Assembly (NCBI GenBank): GCA_027922465.2
Contig: BQMF02000624.1
Coordinates: 1-64,000, forward strand
Source: Turritopsis dohrnii
Taxonomy: Eukaryota > Cnidaria > Hydrozoa > Anthoathecata > Oceaniidae
Length of the DNA stretch: 64,000 nucleotides
Reading direction: 5' to 3'
Below, in pieces: positions 13,081-24,582 of the stretch. A model generated the notes under the pieces. That model was given only the letters and a program-made list of their open reading frames with translations, had not been told where the DNA came from and searched no databases. How positions within the stretch are numbered: position 1 is the stretch's first letter; each line of letters starts with the position of its first letter. The position numbers were made by a program, and so were the translations under genes.

Positions 13081-14019
13081 TATGGCGCGCCAAAAGGAGC
13101 TTTATTCCCAACGTATCGAATATGATACTATGAAACCAAATTTAATACTACAGGTGACTTATTATAATACTTTAATACGAATTTATTATGAAGAGCAGCG
13201 ATTTAAATGAAAGGAACAAAATATAATACTAAAAAACAATTATGATAGTATCGTCTGTTGTCCTTAAAACTAACTTATCGAATATTATACTATCGCGTTG
13301 TTGTTTTATAAAACTTCAGTCTAAAGGTCTAGAATAGGTTTGACTCGGTTAACAAAATCTATACGTTTTGTTTTGAGCGAAATGTTCTGGCTGCTTTCAC
13401 TTCGTTAAAAATCAAGATGGCAGAGAAGGAACTAGTCACTTCTCTGACCAATTTGGTTAAAGCTGCGAAAAGAATGCCAATATTAAGTGATGAAACAAAA
13501 ACAGTGAACCCAACACTTAAGACGCTTTCACCCTAGTGGAAATAGTAAGGGGTGGTGGTGGATGTGGTAGTGAAGAGGAGGGAGAAGGAGATAGCAGAAG
13601 CACATGCAGTAGCAGCAACAATGGATTAACTGGAAGTGGTTTTAAAAAAGGCGCAAGAAAACCATAAAATTTAACAGCCACAGCTGTTTGGGGTTCACCT
13701 CTGGAACGTACATGTTTGGGTAATCAAGTTCATAACAGGTCTATTCACGTGACCTTAGAAAGTAGACCTAAGTCTTATAAATAAACATACTTATAGAAAC
13801 AATGGATAGTATTATAATCATAAACAAAGTCTTATATTTAACATATTTACTGTTATAATCACGTTACGCATCAACCATTCTTTTTCTGTAGTTTTATAAT
13901 CATCAACATAGTATTATATTGCTTCAAGATAATAATATAATGCTGATTGATAGTATTATAATCAATCAGAAGGCTAAAATAAACTAGAATAGTAATAAAG
14001 CTCCTTTTAGCGCGCCATA
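13081..14019. mobile_element. DNA transposon with TACAAA target duplication
   Basis: Terminal inverted repeats of about 27 bp with one mismatch (left begins TATGGCGCGCCAAAAGGAGC) face each other at the two ends. They are flanked by the direct repeat TACAAA (13075-13080 and 14020-14025). The AT-rich interior carries many copies of a partly palindromic motif close to TAGTATTATAATC, most likely protein-binding or hairpin-forming subterminal repeats. A small frame with a good start context (13417-13536) sits in the middle and is listed separately. The length is 939 bp; no full transposase is encoded. Confidence 0.85.
13417..13536 (+). CDS. Short ORF inside the 13-14 kb transposon
   Basis: An ATG in good context (AAGATGG) opens a 39-residue frame beginning MAEKELVTSLTNLVKAAKRM and ending in LKTLSP. 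The local composition is less AT-rich than the rest of the element. It may be a remnant of the autonomous element's protein start or a captured exon. I do not recognise it, and such a length can occur by chance. Confidence 0.25.
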   Translation: MAEKELVTSLTNLVKAAKRMPILSDETKTVNPTLKTLSP

Positions 14020-15456
14020 TACAAAGTAAAGAGTCCTAAGTTACAAATTAAATTAGATTGATAATTACTTCTTTCATGATTTTGCAATACATTTCTCAAT
14101 CTTGTATTCTCAAATCAGTAGAAAACGTTGTGAATGCACTTCGTCGTGTGGCTGTCACAAAGTAGTATGAAACGCAAGTTTTGGTAGAGTGGTCCTAATT
14201 GGTTAGATATCATTCATTACATTAAAATTTATTAAAGGAGCATGCAATTAATTCTGCATCAGAATCATCGATAATAGGGGGGTACGAAAGTGTAATATTC
14301 CAACTTGCAAACCTGCTCATGAAATAAATGAAATAATAGTTTATAATAGTCCAAAGCGGGAATTGCACACAACACCAAAGCTGCGCTGCACGAAAGTCCA
14401 GAAGAGTTGAGAGAGATGGCCCATACTTTCAAAAGATGGATTTTAAAGTTGGAAGAAGTGTTAATGCAAAGATGACTTATCATGAAGTAATTGTGTGTAA
14501 AAAAATACATTGCGTCAAGAAACTATCTGATCTGGAAAATATCAAATTAATTATATGCAATGTCAAAATAAGCATCGTAATGCATTATCGCATAGATTTC
14601 GATTTAGTTGAAATTTTCAATTTACATTTTATAGATATATAGTGTCTTCGAATGAAAATATTACAAGTCATAATTTCAAGGAACATTTTCATGTGTACCT
14701 ATTAAAACGAATGCATGCAACGGTGAAGAAGTCGTGGTAAATTTTGTATAGCTGAAATGTTTAAGAAGTAAGTTCAGTTTAAAATGCGAAAAGCTTGTCC
14801 CTTTTGTTATGATCAATTATTCTTTCCTTTATTCTTCTGTTGGTCTCGCCAAGTATGTAGCCTGACAATCTGACTCTCAGAGACACCTACATACATTCAC
14901 ATATAAATAAACAACATTGTTCCTATGATGTTCTAAAAAGGTACACTATCCTTGGTTTTGAAACGGCTTGATATAGTTCTGTGCCAGTGAAGGCAACCCG
15001 TGTTGTAACGAAAAGGAAATAGTGCCCTTTGGAATCATTACATTTATTTCTTCTATTTCAGTGCAAAATTTCACATTGTCTAATCTTGTAATTCCAGAGA
15101 ATTAACCTGATCTTTCCAAGAAAACGACAATATTGATTATGGGGTGACTTCGATCAGCTTATAAGAAGCGCCAAATTATTTATAATTATATTTGACAATG
15201 TTTTTAAAGCGCCATTATTACAATATTAACAGACCACCATTTCTCATCCCCATCAAATGTTCGACCATAAAAGATCAGCGACATTGAAATTTCATTGTAT
15301 CTCAAAAAGGCCAATCTCAAAAATCAATTTTTTTTTTATTTGAAAATTTGAAACTAGGGGCCAAACTCTATCTTTTGACTTCAGAACTAATGGGCCAATC
15401 TTGCTGGATTTCTAGTTTTAATAAGGGTCAATCTCAAAAACACAATTATTACATCA

Positions 15457-15550
15457 GGGTAAAAGGGCCAAAGTAGAGATCGGCCTTTTTACCAAAATGT
15501 GGTTAGTCATTGTAAAAGGCCAATCTCTACTTTGGCCCTTTTACCCTGTT
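15457..15550. repeat. Palindrome in the 5' region of the 15-20 kb unit
   Basis: GGGTAAAAGGGCCAAAGTAG at the left is matched by the inverse arm ending in CTACTTTGGCCCTTTTACCC. The arms are about 33 bp with one or two mismatches and a loop of about 30 bases. The arms contain the same GGGCCAA word as the flanking repeats. Confidence 0.85.
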
Positions 15551-15759
15551 TTTACACAATATTGCAGTAACAAAGTCTTGAGATTGGCCCTTTAATAATA
15601 AGATAATATTTCAAAGAAGTCATTGCATTGCTCTCCATTTTTGTATCTTTTTCATCTAACAGAATCATTGCATTGCATTCTTATGCAGATCAAGACACAA
15701 GTTGTCAGTGGCAATGTTTTAAATTGATTAAATACATTATATTGATTAAAGTTAAAAAT

Positions 15760-18700
15760 ATGGCTGCAGAAGTTGCTAAACTTCGCAATAGAGAAGATTT
15801 TGTAGAAGGAGAGCAGGTTAGGGTGGAAGCTAGCTATTTTGATGATCCCAAATCAGCACCAGAAAACCGGTTTTCTGCAACTTGCAATGAAGTGTTTGGA
15901 GTGATCATGTCTGTTGCATCAAAAACATGTAAGGTTTTATTTGAGGACGGATCTCAATCATATGTAATTAAAGAAAAATTAAACCTGGTTGGCCAAGCAA
16001 GAATGGTAAACACTGCTGTGGGAGGCAATGAAGAAGAGAGTGACAGTAGTAATGACAATGATGAAGATTGGAAACTGACCGACGAAGGAAGTAGCAGCAG
16101 TGAAGATGAAGAGGAAGATGACACAGTGGAAACATTGCATTATTTAATGCAGCAGGACTTAAAGCTTTCAGCCCACGAAATTCGAAGAATTTTAGGAAGG
16201 CACGTAAGTGCCGTCCTAAACCGGCCAAAGGCCGGCGAAATTTTGCCGACCTAGGCCTTACTTTAGGTCAGCATTGCCGTTCTCCTTGCTTCCCTGGGTC
16301 GGCACAACAGGTTTCACCTCATCTGAAATTGCACATTCTTCCCAACACTTTTATTTTTGCAAATCATAGTAACTGACGATTGAAAACTTTGTACAGTCCT
16401 GCATACACTCAAATTTTACCAATGTATCTTGTTGTTGCTGGCGTTACAAGAAGCAATAACGTGAGCAAGGCGATTTTAAAAATGGCGCATGGTTTGTTGC
16501 TAATCTCACGGTAGCCATGTAAGGCCCAGTACTCACATGTTAAATTCATATTGAAGGGGATCGGAGATTTAAGAAAAAACGCAGTCATGTATGTAAATAA
16601 GTTTATTGATACGAACTAAGAATATTGATATGTTAGAATATTGATATGTTAGAAATCATGTTTTGATATTACGTTAGGATAAGAAAAAGGAAAATGCCGT
16701 GAAAATTGTGTATTTAGGTCGGCAAAATTTAGCCGACCCCATGCTTGTCTAGGTCGGTTTTCAGGTCGGCATTGCCGAATGCCGACCTGAATTTCGTGGG
16801 CTGGCTTTTTGTCGGAAGGTTGGTGCCAGGAGCAGAGATGGTGCACAGTGTGCCATTGGAAGGATCCCTAAGAAAATTCCAAATCATTAAATTACTTGAA
16901 GCTTGTAAATGGGATCACTTTGATGAAGACAGGCATGTAGCAGGGAGTTATATTGCTTGGGATTTAAAAGCTACCCTGGTAAAGGTGAGTATAAAGATGC
17001 TATGATCAGCTATTACAAAACTGATCAAGCTTTTAATAAATTTGGTTTTGTTATTTTTAAACCTTATTAACATATAATTAACTCCATATTTTAGATTCAG
17101 CCGAGAAGACCAGAAGCTACTTTGGAAGAAATCATTCCACCTGAAACTTTGGTTGATTATAAGAACCATTTACAAGAAGGATGTACTCTAATATGTGGGG
17201 ATGCTGTTTGTAAATACCATGAAGATAAAGTTTACAATGAATGGGCGAATTTATCTCAGGCCCCTCTAGAAGAAAGCCCAAAGAAGAAGACCAAGCGAGG
17301 CAAAACTAACAGTAGGAAGGCTAGGAAACGACTGAAATTGCAAGGAAAGGAATATAAAACTGCAAAAGGGAAGACTGTTCCGGCGAGAAAGGAAATGCAA
17401 TGGGCTGAATGTAAGTGTAGAAATAAATGTGCAACAAACTTGGTTGAAGAAGACAGAAAAATGCTTTATGAAAAGTATTGGAACCTTACCTCTGATAACG
17501 AAAGGAGGCAGTACATTTTATCCATGACATCATCAAAAGAACCTGTTCAAAGAACTACAGCAAAGAAAGAAAATTCACGAAGAACGCAAACTGTTGTGTA
17601 CAATCTAACCAGATCAGATGATGAAAAGATAGAAGTTTGTCCCAAAATCTTTTTCTCAACATTACAAGTGACAAGAAAATTTGTTCGCTATACCCGCCAA
17701 AATGGAATTCAAGGATTTAGTAAACCTGATTCAAGGGGCAAGGGTGAACCAAAAAACAAGCTAGATGGTGATAGACTTCAAAGTGTGTTAAGACATATCA
17801 ACTCATTTCCCAGAGTTGCAGGTCATTATGTCAGAAAATCTAGCAAAAAGAGCTACATTGAGGACACCACAAACTTTTCTAAGTTGACCAAGGCAAGTAT
17901 GCACCAGTTGTACCTGGTTAAATGCAGACAAGAAGGTGTTATCAACCCTGTTGGACTTAGCAAGTATAAGGAAGTTCTCGAGTCTGAAAACGTAAAAATC
18001 CATCAACCAAAGAAAGACCAATGTAAAATCTGCACTAAGTATAACAGAAGTAATGATGAAGAAAAGAATGAGCTCGAAGCATCACAGCAAACTCATATCA
18101 CTAATAAGAACAAAGTGATGGAATTAAAAGAAGCCTATAAGACAAGAGGAAAAGAGGACACAAAGTTAATGGTGTTTAATTTCGATCTAGAAGCTGTACT
18201 TTACACACCTTGTGATAAAGTGAGCACAATTTACTACAAGAGAAAATTGTGCACATACAACGCCACTACATTCAACTTGGTCACCAGAACAGGTCATTGC
18301 TATATCTGGGACGAAAGTGAAGGTAAAAGGGGGAGTAACGAGATAGGTACCATCATTCACAAATATTTGGAGCAATTCAAAGGCAGAGAAGTGGTCATGT
18401 TTTCAGACACATGTGGTGGACAAAATCGAAATCAGTACATGGCAGCATTACTTTTACACATTGCACAAAGTCACAGTACCATTAAATCAATCGATTATAT
18501 TTTCATGGTTCAAGGACATAGTCACATGGAGGTGGATTCTATGCATGCTGCCATTGAAAGAAAATCAGGTATTTTTCTATTGGGACATGTCATCAACATT
18601 TCCTATGAGAGTTTTTGTTCATTGTGCCAATGTGTTATTGATTGGCACATTCACTTTTCAGGAGGATTACAGATCTATGATCCATATGGATGGGCAGTTG

Positions 18701-19188
18701 TGGCTTCCATTGCAAGAAAAAACCCTTACTTAGTGAACACTATCAAGCATACTGATATCATCGACCTAAAAGCATTAAAGCAAGACATAAAGATAACAAA
18801 TGTGAAGAAAGATGAGAATGGCCAAAACGTCAAGTGGAACAATGATGGAAGCATTACCTGGATGCGCTTTGAAAAATCAAGTCCTGACATCATTAAGTAC
18901 AAACTTGATTACAATGAAGAATCTCCTTTTAAGAAAATAAAGGTTTCCCGAAGTCTCCGTCAAAATGTAACCTTGAAGGCTGGTTACACTTTGCCGAAGG
19001 CTTACAAAACCAGAATTCCTGTTTCCAGAGCGAAGTTCTGTGATCTAATGGAATTGTGTAATGATTTGACAATTCCTTCTGCTCATCACCATTTCTACAA
19101 TAACTTACCTGTTCGGGGACAAGATGATAGAGATGAAGACACAAGCAGTTGCAACGATTCAGGCGAAGATGAACCGTCACTTGAGTAG
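15760..19188 (+). CDS. Transposase-like protein with RNase-H-type motifs, first exon split by a MITE
   Basis: Coding pieces are 15760-16168 and 16809-16984, separated by an inserted element, then an intron (GT at 16985, AG at 17093-17094), then 17095-19188. Without the insertion the frame is continuous and would give about 892 residues. The N-terminus (MAAEVAKLRNREDF) leads to a small domain (EVFGVIMSVASKTCKVLFED) and an acidic stretch. The large exon has a basic region (KKKTKRGK), a Cys-rich patch (AECKCRNKC), then MVFNFDLEAVLYTP, MFSDTCGGQNRNQYMA and QGHSHMEVDSMHAAIE. The spaced acidic residues suggest an RNase-H/DDE fold; similar proteins of unknown function occur in cnidarians and insects, and I recall the Pfam label DUF7869 for this type. 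No activity is known. With the MITE in place a stop is met at 16252-16254, so unless the insertion is spliced out only a truncated product is made from the first start. Confidence 0.75.
16169..16803. mobile_element. 635-bp MITE inserted in the coding exon, 5-bp target duplication GCTTT
   Basis: Perfect 15-bp terminal inverted repeats (CAGCCCACGAAATTC and its inverse) are flanked by GCTTT on both sides (16164-16168 and 16804-16808). Inside, several GGTCGGC / GCCGACC words form further hairpins near each end. Removing the element plus one GCTTT keeps the surrounding reading frame, which shows where and how it landed. No coding frame is visible in the element itself. Confidence 0.9.
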
Positions 19189-20125
19189 ACATGATTGTCT
19201 TCCACCAAATGGGGGAATTCTGCCATTTTTATCTCATAACCTTTTCTGCTGTTTTTTGTTTTGACTAATTTAAACATCCCCCTGTTCACATTCCAAACTT
19301 TATTTTTTTTAAAGCTGTAACAATTCAAAGGATTCCTTAAGCCCTTTCGTGATGTTGAATATCGCTAGAAATTTTCTGTTTTGCTATTAGCATCAAATTT
19401 GGTTTCTTTCTTTAAAGAATCAAAACCCTGAAAAATATCCTATGTCTACTGTTATTACTACATTAGGGTTTTTGGCTTGTTGTTTCTCAAATTTCTGTTA
19501 ACATTTTTTTATGTACCAATGCTTTCGGCTAAAATATTTCGGAATTTAGAGTTCGTTTTAGCCAATCTAGAGGGTTAAAATCCCAAAATTACAAAGAGAA
19601 TAAGAGTTATAGATGAATAAATATATAGAAGAAATTCTAATGCTAATTGAAAGTTTAATTGAAAGTCCTTAGTTTTAAACCGTTTTTTGGCTAAGTAATA
19701 GTCAAAGTTGCAATGTTCATGGAAAGAACTTAGTCACTTTCGTTTATTGAGATTATGATTATTATTTATTGCTACCCTTTATGTTGTCAGATTTATCTGT
19801 TAATATTCAGTTACGTATAAGAAGAAAAAAATACAAAATATTGCATGAAATAACTTTTCCAAAAAGGGCCTATCTCAAGGCAACTCTCGTATAAAATTTA
19901 AGCAAAAGGACCAATCTCCAAACTCGGGCCCATTCCCTTTGAGCCAACTTTTCAAATGATATTTTAAATCTCTTAAATGAAATTTCCAACAAAGAGCATG
20001 ACTCATAACAAAAATGAGAGTGCTAGCATTTTTAGAAAAGAAGCAATTGCAAAAAAACTATTAACAAATTTTTATTTTGTAATTTCCTGAAATAGCAATT
20101 TTGAGATTGGCCCTTTTGCCTTGTT

Positions 20126-21270
20126 GGCATCGTAATGCAAATGGCGTATTTGATGTGTTCTCTGGCTATGTATGGCACTAGAACAAAATTAATGAATAAT
20201 GAATACTGAAGACATGCCGCATGACATTTTCAGGAGATAAGCGACGCTAAACTAATATAAAATTTCCATTGGCCCTATACTAGCCTCTTTATTGATTCTG
20301 TTCTCTGTATCACTATTCGTTTTAGCTACATTATTCTCTTTCAAGCTGTAATTTACATTACCCTCAACAAAATTGTATGGGTAGTTATTAGTTTTGGTAA
20401 ATACGTATTTAATGTGAACTATCTCTTCTTGTAGTAGATCATATGTAGAGCAAACTTTTCTTGCACTTTAACAATTCATCTCAAAGTGCTCTTTTTCCAT
20501 TCAATCGGGGCATGTGAAAACCAGTTCATGTATATGTCAGTATTGGTTTGCAATAAATAGTTGTCTGTATGTGATTTGTATCTGTGTTGTCTAAAGGGGG
20601 CGTACACAGACTATCAAATGGTTTATGCTTGTAACATCATAATGTTCAATTTGAAAACATATACAAGGACTTCATAAATAATATATAAATAATAATATAC
20701 TTACATGATACAATAAATACAATAAACAATAAATAGTATGAGTGAACTAAGTCTGAGTGAAAACCTAAGCCTAACCTATCAGCTCATTCATGGAGGCGTA
20801 GCACAATGTAAAATAAAAAATAGAAAAGAAACGAAGCAAAAGCACAAGAAACAACCTACTAGAATGGCCAGATATGATAGCTGGAAAGCTGTCCAGAATG
20901 GTGTATAGTCTATTCACTCATAGATGCAAAATTTCAAATCCGGCAATAATGTGTCGCACACAGTAATAAACTAATGTAGCAATTAAATTATCACGCAACA
21001 ACTATTTAATAACCAATATGAAATTATTACAGGGGGTTGCACGCCGTAGTTTTGTTTTCCTTTGTTTCTCCAAATGCCCCAGAAAAAAGTATATAAATAG
21101 CTGTTTTACACCAGAGAATGCATTTTCTTTTTTAAAATTTAAAAGTCGTTAATTTGGTTATTCAACAATCTGAACGTATTAACAATATATCTAAGAATGC
21201 AATCTTGTCATCAGTTTCAACTTCATGTGAATTGAATATTTTAATGACAAGCATTCAATTATTCCAAAAT
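20126..21270. other. Intergenic AT-rich stretch
   Basis: No gene, RNA or repeat with clear structure was seen. Frames are short and of low complexity. Confidence 0.5.
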
Positions 21271-22015
21271 TAATGAGATTTTTTCTGGTATTACTAAAGC
21301 ATGAGTATCGTCAACAAACCTTTTCCAATCTATCAGGTATGGTTCCATTTTAGGTATTAAATCTTCTTCAAGTTGTGTCATAAATATGTTTGCGAGTAAT
21401 GGGCCTAGCGGTGAGCCCATCACTACTACCCCATCAACTTGTATATAAATATTCCCTTATAACCAAAATATACATGTTTTGTACATAGCAGGAGAAGTTC
21501 TTTCATCACTGCTTCTGGAATTTCTGTTTCTATTTGTTTTTCTTTATAAATCTTTCTTAATATAATTACTATCGTAGCATTCAAAGGTACGTTTGTGAAT
21601 AAGCTTTTCACATCAAATGATACCATTATGTAGTTTGTTGGTATCTTCCTGTTCTTAACTCTAATGACGAAGTCATCTGTATTCTTTATCGAATATTTCG
21701 ATTTACCAAGAGGGGACTGTAAATTGTTCAGATATCTTGCCGTTTCGTAAGTTGCAGTACCAATGTTTGAGATTATTGGTCTCATAGTTAATTTGTCGAC
21801 CTTATCTCCTGGGTTCAGTTTATAGACTTTTGCCATTCCATAAAAACTTCCTGGTGTCGATCCACTAGGATATAACTTCTTGTATTCTTTGTCACTTTAT
21901 CTTTAAGTTTATCTTTAATGCTACGTAGAACTCATTGAACTTTACTTTCTACAGATTTCGTTGGATCTTTGTTCAACTTATCAAACTGTTCAGTACCAAG
22001 AATGTTCATACAAAA
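21270..22015 (-). mobile_element. Penelope-like retroelement fragment (reverse transcriptase, frameshifted)
   Basis: The minus strand encodes RT motifs of the Penelope type: LTMRPIISNIGTATYETARY, IMVSFDVKSLFTNVPLNATI and, after a frameshift near 21440, VDGVVMGSPLGPLLANIFM and WKRFVDDTHALV, where FVDD is the catalytic motif. Upstream, a second frameshift near 21885 and an in-frame stop near 21930 separate it from NILGTEQFDKLNKDP. No GIY-YIG endonuclease part was seen. The fragment is dead and truncated at both ends. Confidence 0.88.
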
Positions 22016-22434
22016 TAAGGGCCCCAAATCAAACATTTACAGTGCCCACCACCCAGACCCCCAGGTAGCTGCCATGGTTCGTCTCGCAAGACTCACGTGT
22101 CACTAGCCCTGCCCAAATTCAAATCCTGTATTACCCCCTGCATAGGAACATATAAAACATGTTTCTTGTGGAAACTTGTGATGATTTAAACAGTGATGAA
22201 TCAAGGACAGGAACCTCTCTTTTAAATCTTCACCATTTCCATTGCAAGTGGAAATAAACTAATAAGAGAAGATTCACAATAGCAGGAATCCACTTCCTGA
22301 GATCGTGGCAATCATTAAAAAAAAGTGAAAATTATTGATGTTTAAAGGAACTTTTGAACAGAAATAGAGACTTAAATTTTAGTACACTATAATTGAATTA
22401 TTATTTATTTACAAATGTTTACCCAGGATAGTCT

Positions 22435-22703
22435 CTTCAGTTCTTTAAGGTACTGTTATCAATGAGGGTCCTGCGAAGGAGGTCCCAGAGCATTTAAAGC
22501 CCCCATTCGGGCTACGGAAGCTGTAATGGCAGGAACCGCTCAACTAGACAACCATCCTAGACATCATTCCTACTCTCTTGCTGAGTGCTAAGCAGAGAGG
22601 AATGATTCACACTGTTATAGTCGCTGGCATGACTCGTTTGGGGATTGAACCCGCGACCTCCCAAACAGGAAACAAGCACTCTACCACAAGGCTACCAGAT
22701 TAG
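22435..22703 (-). mobile_element. tRNA-derived SINE, family 1
   Basis: On the minus strand the element starts with a tRNA-like head. It has an A box TGGTAGAGTGC (inverse at 22676-22686) and a B box GGGTTCAATCCC (inverse at 22641-22652), the spacing expected of a type 2 RNA polymerase III promoter. The body that follows (about 190 bases, with CTTAGCACTCAGCAAGAGAG) has no tRNA fold, so this is a SINE and not a tRNA gene. The region is GC-rich compared with its surroundings. Confidence 0.75.
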
Positions 22704-23391
22704 ATTAAGTAAATAAACGGGGATTGAGTGTTAATTTTGATAAAAATCTTGAAACGTTTGGCTATATATATTTCGTCAGTCTTCATCTTACTTTTTGTAA
22801 CATGAAGGATTTCCGCACAAGTAATCCTGGTACTTTTGCTATTTTCATCATACTCAAAAAATGGCTGCCAAAAAGTGTTTTCAGCTACGATTATGAAAAT
22901 AAATAAATGAATATGTAACCTCTGTGATCAAATCTTTCAATATTGATTTGATTAAAGAAGCTATTAAGCATCATTATACAAGTACTTTGCTTTTTTTATC
23001 AGACCTAACCTTTAAATCTTTGGTAAAGAAATTGTAATAGTTCGCAGCGTTGATATGATGGGGTGATTCTTTACCCTTATTTCAACATCTTTTATCTGCT
23101 AATATGTTAGTATTTCTTGTGGCTTGGTTGAGTATAGATGTATTATACATGTCCAAAGTTAGGAAGACTCATGAATTATCAATGAATAGATGTGTTGTTT
23201 TTAAATTCGGGGTATAAACTTTTGAAACTTAAACAATGATAGAAATCAAAACAGAAAAACATTTACAACCTTGAGTCCAGAGGCCATCTTGTCTTTATGC
23301 TTGCCATGAATATAACAATCAATCTTATTATTATCATAAAATTGAATAAAGAATCAAGGAATTTTCTACAGTGTATTGTAAGAATGAGTAA

Positions 23392-23482
23392 AATCTGAGG
23401 CTGCTTTTTATTGCTTTTTGAACCTTTTTCAGCTAGAATAGTTCTTACTTTGTTCTTAGTATAAGAACAAAGTTTCAGATCT
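23392..23482. repeat. Short MITE, copy 1 of a two-copy family
   Basis: AATCTGAGGCTGC at the left and AAAGTTTCAGATC at the right are imperfect inverted ends. The core (GTTCTTACTTTGTTCTTAGT) matches the copy at 41600-41698 inside the MTMR gene. The element is about 90 bp and non-coding. Confidence 0.65.
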
Positions 23483-23686
23483 TTAAAATCTTTAATTCTT
23501 ATTGTTTAATACTCTAACATCAATGCCTATTTTCATGCAAAGACTATATTCACATGGATTTTGACATTCAAGTGAGTGATCATAACAAAGATAGCCAATC
23601 TTCCTCTGTAATTATGAACTGCCAAACATAAAAAATAAACAAAAATACTGTTCCATATTCACCAAAAGCATAGGCTTGTGTGTTTT

Positions 23687-23822
23687 AAAGTCTGTTCAAA
23701 AAATATGTGCACTAATTTCAGTTACCATGTGGAAACCAGATTTAACAAATTACATAAATTCCCTTGAGCCTGGTTTTTATATAAAAGCTGAAATCAGTGC
23801 ATATAATTTATGAACAGACTTT
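23687..23822. mobile_element. 136-bp MITE with about 36-bp inverted ends
   Basis: AAAGTCTGTTCAAAAAATAT at the left end is matched by the inverse of AAAGTCTGTTCATAAATTAT at the right end. The arms continue through TGCACT(A/G)ATTTCAG. The remaining 65 bases are a loop without coding potential. Confidence 0.8.
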
Positions 23823-24582
23823 AGTATAATTGACAGTGAGAGATATTTTTAGGGAGGGTGCTGAAATTGCAATGCTTGATGTCGATTTGATGTTAGGGAA
23901 GGGGACAAGGTCATCTTTCTTTCGTTATCATTGTGACAAAGTGATGTATTGTACTTTTTTAATAGTCTCTCAGATATTATTTTCAAGCTATCTACACATT
24001 TGTTTATATGTATTAGCACCAATAAAATTCAATTAAGTTGATTGTTTAACATTTCAATTTGAGGCTCAACTGCAGCGTAAGAGTGATATCTAACGTAGAA
24101 GTTAATTATTTTCGGTAATTATGTCTTTTTTAGTGTTAAGGTGGTTTATAATTACATAATAATGTAGTTATAATTATTATAATTCAATTTGAATGATTTT
24201 GTGGGAAATGATCGTGTTTTGAACCTAAATTGATGTTTATTTTTGCCTATTACTAAACCTTTATGCTTATAAAGATAGATGATGTTTGAATTATTGAAGT
24301 ATGTTGTAATTTTTTGGTTACGGACCCAAAGAAAATTGCCATGAACTTTTGATGAACTCAAGTAAGTTTAAGTGCAAACTGAGTACTGTGTGTCATCATC
24401 CAAAGATATCAATAAGTGGAATTTTCATTTTTAAATGGGTGAAAATTCATACAGTGAGAAACTTCATTGTGAGAATCTAGCTGGGCTAAAGAAGATCATT
24501 ATGGTGGAAAAATGTGGAATTAATCAGTTGAATTATATTTGCATAATCCTGATATTTCTTTCTTACAGTTTCTTTTGTTATC

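Larger units (their letters stand above)
15305..20125 (+). mobile_element. Transposon-like unit with repeated GGGCCAATCTC motifs at both ends
   Basis: The word GGCCAATCTC and variants (GGGCCAATCTTG, GGGTCAATCTC, GGACCAATCTCC, GGGCCTATCTC) occur at least six times in 15316-15600 and at least four times, partly inverted, in 19860-20115. The outermost copies face each other: AAAGGCCAATCTCAAAAATC near 15315 and the inverse of AAAAGGGCCAATCTCAAAAT near 20095-20118. Such arrays of inverted and subterminal repeats flank many DNA transposons and serve as transposase binding sites. Between them lies one large two-exon gene for an RNase-H-like protein. Exact ends and the target duplication could not be fixed, so the boundaries are approximate. 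Confidence 0.6.
22710..24560. other. Intergenic stretch between the SINE and MCTS1
   Basis: Apart from two short MITEs (23392-23482 and 23687-23822, listed separately) I see no supported gene. The part just upstream of 24569 should hold the MCTS1 promoter and 5' untranslated exon, but I could not fix them. Confidence 0.5.

Noticed and set aside
15968..16228. Minus-strand frame of 86 codons opposite the transposase-like exon
   Set aside because: Mirror of the acidic, low-complexity coding stretch and crosses the MITE border.
22620..22703. Functional tRNA gene
   Set aside because: The A and B boxes are good, but the arms do not form a full cloverleaf and a long non-tRNA body follows, so a SINE fits better.
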